DNA of 64,000 nt from Lunularia cruciata. Lineage: Eukaryota; Streptophyta; Marchantiopsida; Lunulariales; Lunulariaceae. Location of the stretch: positions 43,443,034-43,507,033 of the forward strand of contig OX419762.1 in NCBI GenBank assembly GCA_948567375.1. The letters run 5' to 3'. The notes below the pieces were generated by a model. The model saw only the letters and a program-made list of their open reading frames with translations. It searched no databases and was not told where the DNA came from. Of this stretch, positions 22,551-35,186 are shown piece after piece (position 1 is the first letter of the stretch; each line of letters starts with the position of its first letter). The position numbers were made by a program, and so were the translations under genes.

Positions 22551-25028
22551 TTATGCTTATATATATTCAACACGAGCAAGTGAGAGTGTACATCATTCAC
22601 CATTTTGGAGTGAATTTTATGGACATAATAATGATTTTCCAGAGTTTTTGATTTTACTTGTTGTGATATATAATAAAGATTGAGATTTGCCAATTTACAT
22701 TAGATTTGCCAATGGATGAATATGCCAAATCCTTTCCCTTCCAACATTGAAATATAATCCCATTATGTGGTTAGGCCAAAAGTGATGTTATGAGATTTTG
22801 TGGTTTGCACCTTTGGTGAGGAGTATTATCAACAAATGATCCTCTTAGGTCCAAATCATCCGTGCTCCTTCCTAGGTGATCAAATTAACCCTTTATTAAA
22901 GTAGAAAGTATTTGTTGAGAACCCATCGTATGTATGAATCATGGAGCTATAATTGCAAGATCTGATGCAAGGAATATAAGGGATGTTGAATGAGTTCCAT
23001 GAGATCAAGATGACAATGGAGGCATTATAAAGTCAAGTACGTATATTCTGTAATAATAATGTAATGCAAGTAGGAAGATCATCCCTAAACCCAATGAGAA
23101 TGGCCAAAGTACCTATAAAGTCCCCCATAATGATGACATAGATCCCAATCAACAATGAAACCACATTGTAACTATAGATGACAAAGACATGTAACATCAA
23201 GCCTTACAAGAGATAATGCTCCATTAGATTAGTGAAGAATTGGATCTTGAAAATGAATTGATAATTTCAATTATTCATAACAGAGATCAAGGATAATTCT
23301 ACAAGTGTGTTCATATGTCTGTACTTGACAGATAAAGCTCTCACTTGGTAAAATGCTTAGGAACAAGTAATGTTGGTGGAAGGAAGAGAGATCACATGGA
23401 AAATGATGCAAGAAGGGTTGTGAATGAATTTCCAATCGGTGTATTTTATGGAGGTAGTTCAAACTTGACTATGGGAGTTGAGGTAAAAGAATAACTTACA
23501 AGAATACATGGAGATATTTCTTGATCTATAAATTGTTATAAATAAAATGAGCCTAGTGGAAGCTCGTGAAAAATTCAAATGGGGGTTAAAAAGGAAACTT
23601 CAACAAGAAGTAATGGTACAAAATCATTGTATAGGTTTTGAAGCCATTACGTGTGATCAAAGAATAGCAAGAGTACTTGGAGGAGGTGAAGTGGTAGTCC
23701 CTATCCCAACACAAGCAAGCTAAAACACTGCACTTTGGAGGACCAATTCCTATGGAATTGAATAAGATTCATTTTTGAGACCAAGGAGCTCAACCATTCC
23801 AATGAGGACATGTTGAAGAAAAGAGAGATGGAGTCTCAAGGGGAGAAGAAGGTTGAGTAGGATAAAGATGTTATAATTGGAGATGCTTTGGGCACGTAAC
23901 CATCAATTGTAATGCCTTCTTTCCTAAGGGCCTTGGCTTCTATACAAGCAACCTTCGAACAACTTGGAGAGATGTATGAAAGATGAGGATCCTAAAATCA
24001 CATTGAAAAAGGAAGATGGATAGTAAACATACCTTGTAACCTTTTTGGCTCAAAAGAAAGAAGTAAAATTTAGGAGAGGAAGAGGACAAGTGCACACAGA
24101 TTGAAGAAGATAACCACACAATTAATTGTCATAGATGAAGTCGGAGAAAGAAATCAAGTGAGAGAATTGATAGATCCTAGAGCAATAGAGAACTTCTTGT
24201 CTTGTATTGTTACAATAAGGATGGAGATGGAACTATAGAAGGATGAAAGCAAAAAAAAGAGTTATCTAATGGTTAGAGAGAGAAGATTGAGTTGTACTTA
24301 GAATGATAGCACTCTTTGTAAGAGAATATAAGAAAGAAATCAAGTGGCAAATGATACGGCTAGCTTGTTATGATATGATATTGGACATGCCATGAATGAA
24401 GCACTATGAACCAATGATAGATTGGGAAAGGAAAATAATGAGAACTAGTAAATCAAAGATACTAGAGATAGGATAAGATGGTTTATCTTCACAATAACCA
24501 TCTATAAAGAGAGTAGGGCATAAAATCAAGATATTTCTTGGGAATACACCTCCTTGTAAACCCTATATAGACTATTAATCAAAAAATCAAATCACCAAAC
24601 TTGATTTATGGAGAGGTTATAACCAAATCAAGATTGTGGAGGAAAATGTGCATAAAATTATCTTTCAAACAAGGTAAGATCATTTTGAGTGCCTAGTGAT
24701 GCCATTGAGTCTCACCAATGCACTGGGCCACTATCATGAGTTTGATGAATGATATATTTTGTCTATACTTGGATAACCTTATTATCATTTTAAAGATAAT
24801 ATCCTACTTTATTGTAGTAAAATGAAAGAGCATAAGCAACATTTTCAAGAAGTCCAAGTCTTATGAAAGAATCAATTGTATGCCTAACACTCACAATGCA
24901 AGTTTTGCAAGTCTGAAGTTGTTACTTGGGTCATACAGTAAGCACACGAGGTATCCAAGTTATAATAAATAAATTAAAGATGTCCAAAGCTAGAGTGCTC
25001 TATAAGATCAATCTCAACTCAAGAGTTT

Positions 25029-28000
25029 TTTATGCCGTAATTCTGCCTAAAATATAAATTTGTTTGGGCTATTTTGTAGATTATAGCTAGAAAAAGTATA
25101 AGAATAGTCATTTGGAAAAAAAATCAGAGAAAATGGTTCGCCAAGATAACCTTTGGCAAGGGAGCCATTTGCCCAAGAAGGCCTTTGCCTTGAAGATAAA
25201 CCTTATCTTGGGAAGACCTTCAACCAAAAATATCACGTACCTTGGAAGGCCCTTGACTTGAAGCAACCTGCATAAAGACAACAACAATAGATCAAGAGCC
25301 ATCAATTGAGATAGTTTGATCATTTTTTATTGGAAGACCAATAATGGTTGGTCTATCCCTGGAATTAAGGATCTTGCAAGGAGGATCTTGGTAAAATTGG
25401 TTATGAAGTTGTTCAAGTCCAAACAAACAACTTATCTTTCAATAGCTAGTATATCTTGTTTGACTACTTGTACCAAGGAAGACTTGTGATTCTCAGTGAT
25501 AGGTGGATTAATGATGTCTAATATAAAACATCACACTATGCTTGAAGGGAAAGCCCAAGGGGTATTGCAGCATGTGGGGACAAGGGGAAACCGGCATGAA
25601 ACTGGTAGCAAATTGGGTAGCAATGTTCCAAGTTGGGATGAGAGACCTTGTAGGAATTATGAACAAAGAAGGAAAAGTAACTCTTTTCTCTCCCTTTGTC
25701 AACTATTTCTACTTGGGCATGGGATTGTTGATTGCAAAAGAGAAGAAGAAGTTTCTTGACCACGTCTTCCCATAAGGACATTTTGATGAGCCTCAAGACA
25801 AGGCATCAAAGGTACAAAAATACACAAAGGTGGATGAGGAGTTTCCATGCATAGGAAAATATATGGAGGTGAAGGAAGCTTACAACACCTTGGGTTTCAA
25901 GAAGCAAAGGCAAGAGGAAATTGATGTGGAGTCAATACTCAAGAAATGACCCGCTACCCCTGCCAAGCCAAAGGCAAAGGCCACCAAGAAGACAAGAAGT
26001 ATCCTCTTAGAGGAGGAATAAGAAGTCTAAGAAGAAGGAGGAGCATGACCACAAGCAGATCCAACACCAACAATGAGCAAGCAGTCCTTTACCAGGATTG
26101 CCATCTCATTTGACACAACAAAAGATTGCAAAGGTGGATAAGTACAATCCAACCCAACCCCAAATCCTCCCCAAACAACCCATTTTCATAAAGAAGGATA
26201 AACCTTCACTCCTAGGCACTACAACCACAAAGTCTGACCTTCCAGCCCAAAGGAAAGCATGGTAGAGGCAAATTTGACTTTATTCTCAACCCTAGAGGAA
26301 GTAGAGTTAAGAGATGAAGGTGTCCTTCATGTAGAAGAATTATTTGAGGTGGAAGATGCAGGTTCATGAATACCACTCTGTAGGCCAAAGAAAAGATTCA
26401 ATAACACAATCAAAGGCAGAACAAAGGATTGTCATGGAAAGAGATACACATCCTAACCAGACTAATATCTAAGCACTAGGAGCTGATTGTCTTTGTAGAC
26501 ATCAAGAGAGTGTAGAGCAGGCCATTGGCCTCATTCCATTGGGAGAGGAAAAAGCTCAAGCAAGAAGAAATTTAAGCAGATTGTAGTAGTGGCACTTTCC
26601 CAATTAATTATATACAAAGTGAGCCCAACTTTCAAATTGATAGAGTAGCTTCTCCCCCTCTATGTAAAATCTAATAGGAGAATAATAACTAAGGGATCCT
26701 TATCTAACATCTTCACCAACTCATGCAAGGAGGAGCTAAAGAAAAAGATGAAGGCAAGGGAAGAATTGCAAGAATTGGAATTCTTAAGAATTGCAAGTAA
26801 TGAATTGGCACAAGAGGCATCCAAACTTAGGGAAGAAAGTCAGGCCTTGAGGGAGGAGATTGATAATGAATAGACATTGAGGAAGAAGACATCCAAATTG
26901 CAAGAGGAGGAAGCGTATCAATGCCTCAAGCTAGAAGAATAGCCAAAGGCTTAGGAGGAAGAAATGCACTTAAGGGAGAAGTAGAGAAGGTAGGGGTGTC
27001 TTTCATAGCAGAAGAAGTTTGCCATCAAGAGGATTTGCAAGTGGCGGATACCCAAGTAAAGAAGCTCACAAAGACCTTGCAGAAGGAGGACAAACACAAG
27101 AAAGAGAATACCATTGTTCAGGAGGAAAATCTGGCTAAGATGAAGGAACAAAAGAACCAATTCAATTTGGAGAAGATAGCTACTTTGGTGAAGATAGAGA
27201 TGGTACAAGACCATATGGAGGAGATCACAAAGTAGATAGTAGAAGTCTCATTGGAGAAATTGAGGGCTTGGGGTTCCCAATCCCAAGCACATGCTTTGAT
27301 TGTGAAGACCTACTTAAATGAGCAATTTTAGTAGTTAGTTGATAGGTTGATGGAGTACATGTCAAAGAAGTTTGAATAAGCCACAAAGTGTTACTATTGG
27401 AAATTTTTGGGTATCAAGAACAAATCAACCTACTAATTAAGATTTTCAAATGCAAAGGTAGCTCTTCAAATAAATTTTAGGAAGAAGATAATTGTTAGCC
27501 CAAGGGAATTTGGTAGAAATCTGTTAGGTATAGAATGCATACTTGGATTGAAATTCTCTTTGGCCTTGAGCTTTATCTTTGCTTTAATGTATATATTTGC
27601 CCAAAATTATTTTTTGACATAAGATAAATTTTTCAGCCAATGATTGCGGAAGTGTAATTACTTGTTTAGTAAACAACAAGGAATGGTTGATAGGCGGTGG
27701 AGGTGCAATCATTTCTTAATTGTGCTTGGATAAGATCAATTAGTAGGATTAACATTAAGTGGGGAAGGAGTAGTTAGGAGATGATAGGAGATGATGAGCA
27801 TTCTAGATAATTGATATTCTTTGTTTCATTTTTAGGAAACTATATATATATATATATAGGTTGCCATACACAAAAACAATATCCACTTCTTTTATGAATG
27901 AAGTATGCAGCTCAAACATCTCTTTTGAGTCTTTGTGTTGAATGGGTTTTGCTTTCATCTTTGATTATATATTTGGTCAAGTAGAGGTGAGGAATCTTGC

Positions 28001-28660
28001 AATAGGAGTGCATATTTGAGTACCTACTTATGAAATTTTCATTGAATCAAGGAAGGTACCCTTGACATTCAATAAGAATGAGTGCTTGAGTGCATCAACA
28101 AGAAATTTGTATACTATTGAGGAAGTTACTCTTGACATTCTGAACAAGCACATCAATGTGATGAAGGAATGATGGAGCATTGAGAGTACCATGAAAATAG
28201 GATTTTGGATTTTGGAACTGATTTTGGAATTGATTTTGGATTTCATTACAATTATATTTTTTGGAAAGAGATGCACATGATCAACAACACCATAAGGGTG
28301 AAAGAACCTTTGGTATAAAACCAAACTTTGGGGTGAAATATACCTACAAGAAGGGACTAGCCACCAAAGTACAAGAGGCTCTTTAGGAAAAAGAGACCTT
28401 TGACATGAAGTGTACCACCACTATCAAGGGCTTATTAGATTAGATCCTTCAACTGAGTAGTCATTAATTTCTCTTTTTGTAGGATGCCATTGTGGTCATC
28501 CCTACCCTCTTTGGGAAGTGGTTCTTTCCCAAGAGGTTAACATGCAAGAATATATAAGTAGTGACATTGTGAAGCTTGATCTTCATTTCTGGTCAATTCC
28601 AACTTGTTATCATTATGGTAACAACAAGTTCTTTCTATTTACAAACACTAGGTTATCACA
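25029..28660 (+). mobile_element. Unclassified K/E-rich retroelement-like repeat, copy L2, inserted in G1 RT
   Basis: Interrupts the RT of G1 between the equivalents of 'QLNS' and 'FLGL', with AGTTT on both sides (25,024-25,028 and 28,661-28,665). It holds Lys/Glu/Gln-rich, coiled-coil-like coding remnants (26,700-27,240) and a long 3' part with an (AT)n run at about 27,840. Its right half matches 43,951-45,460 phrase by phrase ('GCATTGAGAGtACCATG', 'TTAATTTCTcTTTTTGTaG', 'CTTCATTTCTgG'). No pol domain or clear LTR pair was found. Broken. Confidence 0.5.
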
Positions 28661-29468
28661 AGTTTCTTGGGATTAATTGTGTTCTATCATTAAAGTTTTT
28701 AAGGACTTCATTAGGGTTTCACACCCTTTTTACTTGGAAAAACAAAGAAATGGAAGTCAAGAATTTCATAAGAACTTGCATTTCAAGCATTTAAAGATGC
28801 ATCACTATATGCATAAATTTTGAAATGGTGTAGTATGATCCCAAACATCCAATCACATTGGTTAGAGATACATCAAGCATTGCAATAGGAGTAGTTTTAC
28901 AACAAGAATGAGATGATAGATGACACCTAATTATATATTTCTCTTGAAAGCTATTACTAATGGAGCAAAATTATCATACTAACAAATGAGAAGAGCTAGT
29001 TATTGTCCTTGCTACCAAGCATTAGAAGCACTACCTTGGCAAAAAAATTGTAATGGAGACATATCACAAACTACTAGTCTACCTAAAAACACAAAAGATA
29101 TCTCTTATAAATAGATTTGTTAGGCAGAGTAGAGACATGACTATCACATGTATGGATGGTAAGAAGCAACTTGCGGATGCATTAACTTGGATGCTTATGG
29201 TGAACAATATAGTTCTAGAGGTCATGATGAACCTAGATTTCTAGATATGGATTCTTGATGCTACAAAGATCAACTTGTAGATTGTAAGAGCTCAATCATC
29301 CAAAGGCATAACCAATACCCAAGGGCTCACTTTCCTTGATGGCAAGTTATGGATCCTTGATGTTGTAGATCTAAAAACCACCATTCTAGCTAAATGCCAT
29401 GATTTTGCAATTGCATATCATTTTGAGTGGACAAGACCTTAGATGCAATCAAATACAATTACTATAAG

Positions 29469-29833
29469 TGTAATACTCCGAGGACAAGAGAAGAGAGAAA
29501 ACACAGATTGCACACTTCAAAGATTTCAGGCATATTTTGGTTCCTACTCTATTAGTAGAAGTCCCCTTTTGGTGATACCTCTTTCTGATCTGTTTAGTCC
29601 ATCATGTGTAACATTCTTCTAAATGTTACCAAACCAGTTCTCACCTTTAAATCATATGTCTAGCTATTGGTTCTAAGGTTCTCAAGTCTATTTCGGTTTT
29701 TGCCCTATTAGTAGAAGTACTCTTTTGGTAATACTTATATCTTATCTATTTTGACCATCATGTATAACATCATTCTAGATGTTACCAAACCAAATTTCAC
29801 ATCTAGATCATATGGCTAGCTCTGGATATTACA
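29469..29833 (-). mobile_element. Solo LTR of the G1-G3 family inside G1 integrase
   Basis: Starts TGTAATACTCC and ends GATATTACA on the plus strand, flanked by the 5-bp duplication ATAAG (29,464-29,468 and 29,834-29,838). The body matches the G2 LTR in the same orientation. An internal block of about 140 bp ('TTGGTTCCTACTCTATTAGTAGAAG...' and 'TCGGTTTTTGCCCTATTAGTAGAAG...') is present twice. Confidence 0.85.
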
Positions 29834-30089
29834 ATAAGCCCAAAATCAACAAAGATTTGATGGAATATATTCAAAGCTATATAATGTATTAGCAACATAA
29901 GGTTCCTAATTAGGCACTTGTAGGTATCCTTCAACCCCTTATTACCTTGAAAAATGCTAAAAATAGGTCAACATGGATATAGTTTGTGAATTGCCTAAGA
30001 CTACCTTAAGTTTTGACTTCATTGTAATTTTTATAGATTGACTTAGTTAAATGATTCATTTGTGTCCTAAAACTAAGGATGTAACTACA

Positions 30090-30706
30090 TATAATATTCC
30101 AAGAATTGGAGAACCCTCAAGAGAAACACAAGAGAAGAAACATAAAGCTTTACACTCAATAATTTGATGTCCCAAAGGAGCACATTGTCATTATTATATA
30201 GCAAGGAGCATTCTCTCAAAGGACGCTCCACCCTTGGATTAGATATATGGGTTGGTGATATGTCAATGAGCTCCAACCTTAGATTTTTTGCATAGATGGA
30301 TGACATGTTAGTTCTTGTCCTATGTGGTTGGTCAAACAAGTTTGATTAGAGTGAATCTTGAGAGAATCTTCTTATAAGAAGTTCAAAATCACATGGATGA
30401 GGTACCATTGGAAAAATCTCAATGAGAAAAATAGGGGGGGGGGTAGGAGGTGGGGAAAGAAAGCAAGTCTTTTCTTCCAAAGGGGTGGAGAGTCTATCCA
30501 ATTTTTAAGGCCTAATTCATTTTTTTAGGCCTCCAAAATTGGCTCTAAAGTTTTCAAGTTGTTTTTGGCTCTTGCCTTATTAGTGGAAGTACTCTTTTGG
30601 GGACACTTCTATCTGATCTACTTAGTACATCATATACAAAATTCTTCCAGATATTACCAAGCCAAATTTCACCTCTAGATGATATATCTAGCTAATGGTA
30701 TTATAA
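30090..30706 (-). repeat. 3' LTR of G2
   Basis: Pairs with 41,890-42,449. Boundaries are set by the CTACA duplication on the left and the junction with integrase-derived sequence on the right. Includes a run of nine Gs near 30,436. Confidence 0.8.
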
Positions 30707-31345
30707 ACCTCCTTCCTTCTAAGATGCAACATCTTTGTGCAAAGATATAGCTCAAAAGATTGCACTAACACCGATGCATGGGTCAAGTTGACTACTAGCT
30801 CCCATGTTCCCTCATATAATAGGTTCTCTTTCCAATGTTTGAGATATTCCACATGCACATGACGGTTACCATGAATGCATTTCTAGAGAATGTGTTTGAC
30901 TTCATATCATTTTGTGCCATCAATGAGTGTTAGACAAGGTCAAATCTCTTGTATGGAAGGAAAGTGAAGTGGTCGAGGTGCATATATCTATGTAACAATG
31001 AACATGGAACTCTGGAACTCATGTGTGGTAGTAGCTCAAGGTGACAGGCCATTGTGCCAATTTGCCAAAGGATGGGAAAAGGCCCAATAAAACAAGGTTT
31101 GAGCTTACAAGGGCCAACTAACATGAGGTTGGTTGTAGATAACCAGACTTGATCCCCAACATTAACTCCATGTGCCAACAATATGCATTTGCATATTGTT
31201 TTTGTTAACTTTGGGCAATTTTTAACCTATGCTTGGTGTTCTACACACCCTCTAGAAACAAAAGTGTTAATAACATCAACCTTGGTAGCCATTGGGTGGA
31301 TCTTGATCAAGCTTGAAGGTGTGAAAGGATGCTCTCCAAACATGA

Positions 31346-31541
31346 GGAAGAGTGGAGCTTGTTGTCATATCACCAATCCATGTATTTGATCCAAGGATGG
31401 AGCCTCCTTTGAAAGGATCCTCTTTGCTATATAATAAAGACAAGGTGCTCCTTTTGGGCATTAGAGTTTTGAATGTGAAGCTTTGTGCTTCTTCTTCTAG
31501 GTTTTCTCTTAGGGGTTCTTCTACCCTCAAAACATTATAAT
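31346..31541 (+). repeat. LTR fragment inside G2 integrase
   Basis: Plus-strand match to the last 200 bp or so of the G1/G3 LTR ('CACCAATCCATGTATTTGATCCAAGG', 'CTATATAATAAAGACAAGGTGCTCC', 'CTCAAAACATTATA'). It opposes the surrounding G2 integrase. No target duplication could be fixed. Confidence 0.65.
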
Positions 31542-34500
31542 GTCCTATCTCTCTTGCTCATCTAAGGTGAAGCTCCAAAGCATGTCCTCAATAGTTTGAT
31601 TAGCCCGCTCTATTTGTCCAATGGTCTTGGTCTACAGATGGTAAGCCGTAGACATGGCCAATTTGGTTTAGAAAATGCCACAGGGTGTTCTCCAAAAAAA
31701 CTAGTGAATCTAGTGCCTCTATTGATGATGGGTACTCAGGACATGCCATAGTGAGAAAATATTGGATCCAAGTACAATTGAGCTAATTGTACATCAATTA
31801 CATCCTTGGTGGTAAGATACATATGAATCATTTTGCTAAGTTGATTGACAAAAGCTACAATGGAGTCAAACCCTAAGGTGGTCTTGGGAAATTCACAAAC
31901 CAGATCCATGCTTACCTATTCCCAATGTTGTGTAGGAGTAGGAAGGAGTTGAAGGAGTCCTACAAAAGCTTGATTAGAAGCTTTATTTTGTTTATAGAGT
32001 AGACAACTTGAACATATTCTATCACATTGTTGCTCATCTTGGGCTAATAGTAATGACGTTCAATTGCATATAAGGTCTTTTCCACTCCAACATGACCTGC
32101 AATAGTAGAATCATGACATTTTGCTAGGATAGTGGTTCTTATGTTAGTGGCATCTAAGATCCATAACTTGCCATCACGAAAGGTGAGCACTTGGGTATTG
32201 GTGGCACTTTTAATGAATGAGCTCCTACAATCTATGGGTCAATTTTTGTAGTAGCAAGAATTCTTGCCCAAAATTTAGGGTTCATCTTGACCTCTACCAC
32301 CAAATTTTTTATCATAGGCATTTGATTGAATGCATCTTCAAGTTGCTTCTTGCCTTCAATAGAAGTGATTGTCAAGTTGAACCATTGTCTCCACTTTACA
32401 CACCAAATCAATTGACAAGATAGATCTTTTTGTGTCTCAAAATAGACTAGAGGTTTGTGGTCTATCTCCAATACAAATGCCTTCTTGTCAAGATAGTGCT
32501 TCCAATTCTTGGTTGCAAGGACAATGGTCAACTCTTCTCATTTGATAGTGTGATAGTTGCATTTTGTCCGTAATAGCTTTCAAGAGAAATATACAACTAG
32601 ATGCCATTGATCATGCCACTCTTGTTGTAATATTGCTCTTATTACTACACCACATGCATCATTATAGCTAACTTGATTAGATATTTTGGGTCATACCATT
32701 TCAAGATTGGTGCATGTAGTAATACGTCTTTCAATTCCTGAAAAGACAATCCTTTAGTTCCCCATATCCACTTCTTCTCCTTGCCAAGTGGTGCCATTAA
32801 AGGTTGTGTGACCTTGGAGAAGTCCTTGAAAAATTGATGATAGAACCCTGTTAATCCCAAGAAACTATTGAGTTGAGTTTCATCTTTTGGGGCACACTAT
32901 TTTTTAATGACCTCTATTTTATTTATTAACACTTGGATACTTTTTGCACTTATTCTATGTCCTAAGTAGTCTACTTCAAACTTGCCAGACTTGCTCTTTG
33001 AGATTTTAGCATACAACTTATTTTGTTGCAAAATCTAAAGGACTTCTTGTAGATGTTGCATGTGGTTCTTCATAATCATGCTATAAACTAAGATGTAATC
33101 TAGGAAAATGATAATAGATTTATCCAATTACGGACAAAATATCATCATTTATCAAACTCATGAAAGTGGTTGGTGCATTAGTGGGGCCAAATGGCATAAC
33201 TAAGTACTCAAAGTGAGCATATCTCATTTAAAAGGTTGTTTTGATTACATCTTCCTCTGCAATCCTGATTTTGTTGTAGCCGCTCCGCAGATCAAGTGTG
33301 GTGAATTTTGTTGCCCTATTAAGTTGATCAAGCAAGTCATTCATGTGCAATAAGGGATGTTTGTTCTTCACCATTTTTTGATTTAGGCCTCAATAGTCAA
33401 TGTGCATGCACACTATATAGTCTTTCTTCTTCACAAACAAGAAGAGCACCATATGATTATATATTGGGTTAGATAAACCCTTTCTACAACATATCCTTGA
33501 TTTGAGCCTAACACTCCTCTAACTCATGAGATGATAGTCAGTATGGGGACTTACAAGGAGGTGTCTTCCTAGAAAGTATCTCAATTTTATGATCTACTTT
33601 CTTTTTGGGTGGTAGGGTTTAGTGTAGATCATCCAAGAAGACATCTTGAAACTCATATTGACCACATCTTTCAATTTCTCAAGAATTTGTACATTCAAGT
33701 TGTGAACTCTATACCTATCTTGTCAGGCCCATGAAACATCTATTTGTCTTACAAATAATTGTTGTACCTATAACGTAAAGAGGCAGATAATTGTTATCCT
33801 TTTAACATAAAGAGACAATTCTTGCTTGTGTGATCTTTCTTTAACCCCAATGTGGCAAGTTCTCACTACTTTCTTTCTTCAACTTATTATGGAGTTGTAG
33901 TGCTTCATCCATGATATGCCTAAGATTACATTGTAATGAGCTATTAATATCACTTGCCACTCAATTGCTTCTTGATACTCTCCTATAAAGAGTGCTACCT
34001 TTCTAGATAGCAAATCAATCCTCTTTGTTTGACCATTAGGTAAATTCACTTCTTCATTCTCATCCTTCTCCAGATCAATCTCCAACTTTATTGCAATAGA
34101 GTGAGACAATAAATTCTCTATTGCTTTAGGATCCATAAATACTCTCACTTAATTGCCTTCTAGGACTCCATTAATAACAATCAATTGTGATTGTGTCTTC
34201 CTCAACCTTTGCACACTTGTCTTCTTCCTCCACTCTTTTTCTCTTCTCTATTTAGGCAATAAGACTATAAGGTACATTTATTGGTAATGTTTGTTTTTCA
34301 ATGTGATTTTTGCATCCTCCTCTTCAATTTGTCTCTCCATGTTGTTCACATATTGCATGTATGGAGTCAGAGTGCCTCTAGGAAGACAAGCATGACAATT
34401 GATGACTATGTGCCCAACTCGGCTGCAATTGTAGCAATGATGTTGTTCCACTTAAGTCTCTTTTCCTTGTGGGATTCCATCTCTCCTTTCTTTGACCCAT

Positions 34501-34704
34501 CCTTGTTCTCTTTCAAGCAATTGTGCTCCTTGATCTTGGAACCAAATGTTGCACAATTCCATAAGAACCGATCCACCAAAGTATGGGGTCTTAGCTTGAT
34601 AATGTTGACTTGGGACTCCCCATTTGCCTCATCCAAGTGCCCTTACTATTCTCTAAGTGCAAGCAATGGCTTCAAAATCAACACGAGAGTTGTGTACCAT
34701 TACT

Positions 34705-35186
34705 TGTAATACCAATAGCTAGGACAATATTATCTATAAGTGAAAATTGGCTTGGTAAGGATATTACCAAGCCTTAAGAATGTATACATGTGTCTTTTAG
34801 GAAAATAATAGTTTGGCATCCCCTCCCTCTACTTGTCTTGTTAAGAGCTTTCCAACAATATCTCAACCATGTAATTTTGAGATTCTTACAAGAAGATTCC
34901 CTAAAGATTCTCTTTGATCAAAGCTTATTTGACCAACTAGATAAGGCCAAAACTAACATGTCACCCATGCATGTAACTAATCTAAGGTAGAGCTTTCTGA
35001 TATGTCACCAATCCATGTATCTGATCCAAGGGTGGAGCTTCCTCTAAAGAATCCGCTTTGCTATATAATAAAGACAAAGTGCTCCTTTGGAGCATTGGTG
35101 TATTGAGTGTGAAAGCTTTGTGTTTCTTCTTTTGAGAATTATCTTGGAAATTATCCTGGGGGTTCTTATGCACTCAAAACATTATA
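34705..35186 (+). repeat. 5' LTR of G3
   Basis: Starts TGTAATACCAATAGC and is followed by a primer-site-like TAGTATCATAGC. Pairs with 40,217-40,649. Confidence 0.82.

Noticed and set aside
26921-27235. A 104-codon K/E/Q-rich frame as a host coiled-coil gene
   Set aside because: It lies inside repeat L2, which is flanked by AGTTT and has a second copy at 43.95-45.46 kb; treated as repeat-derived.
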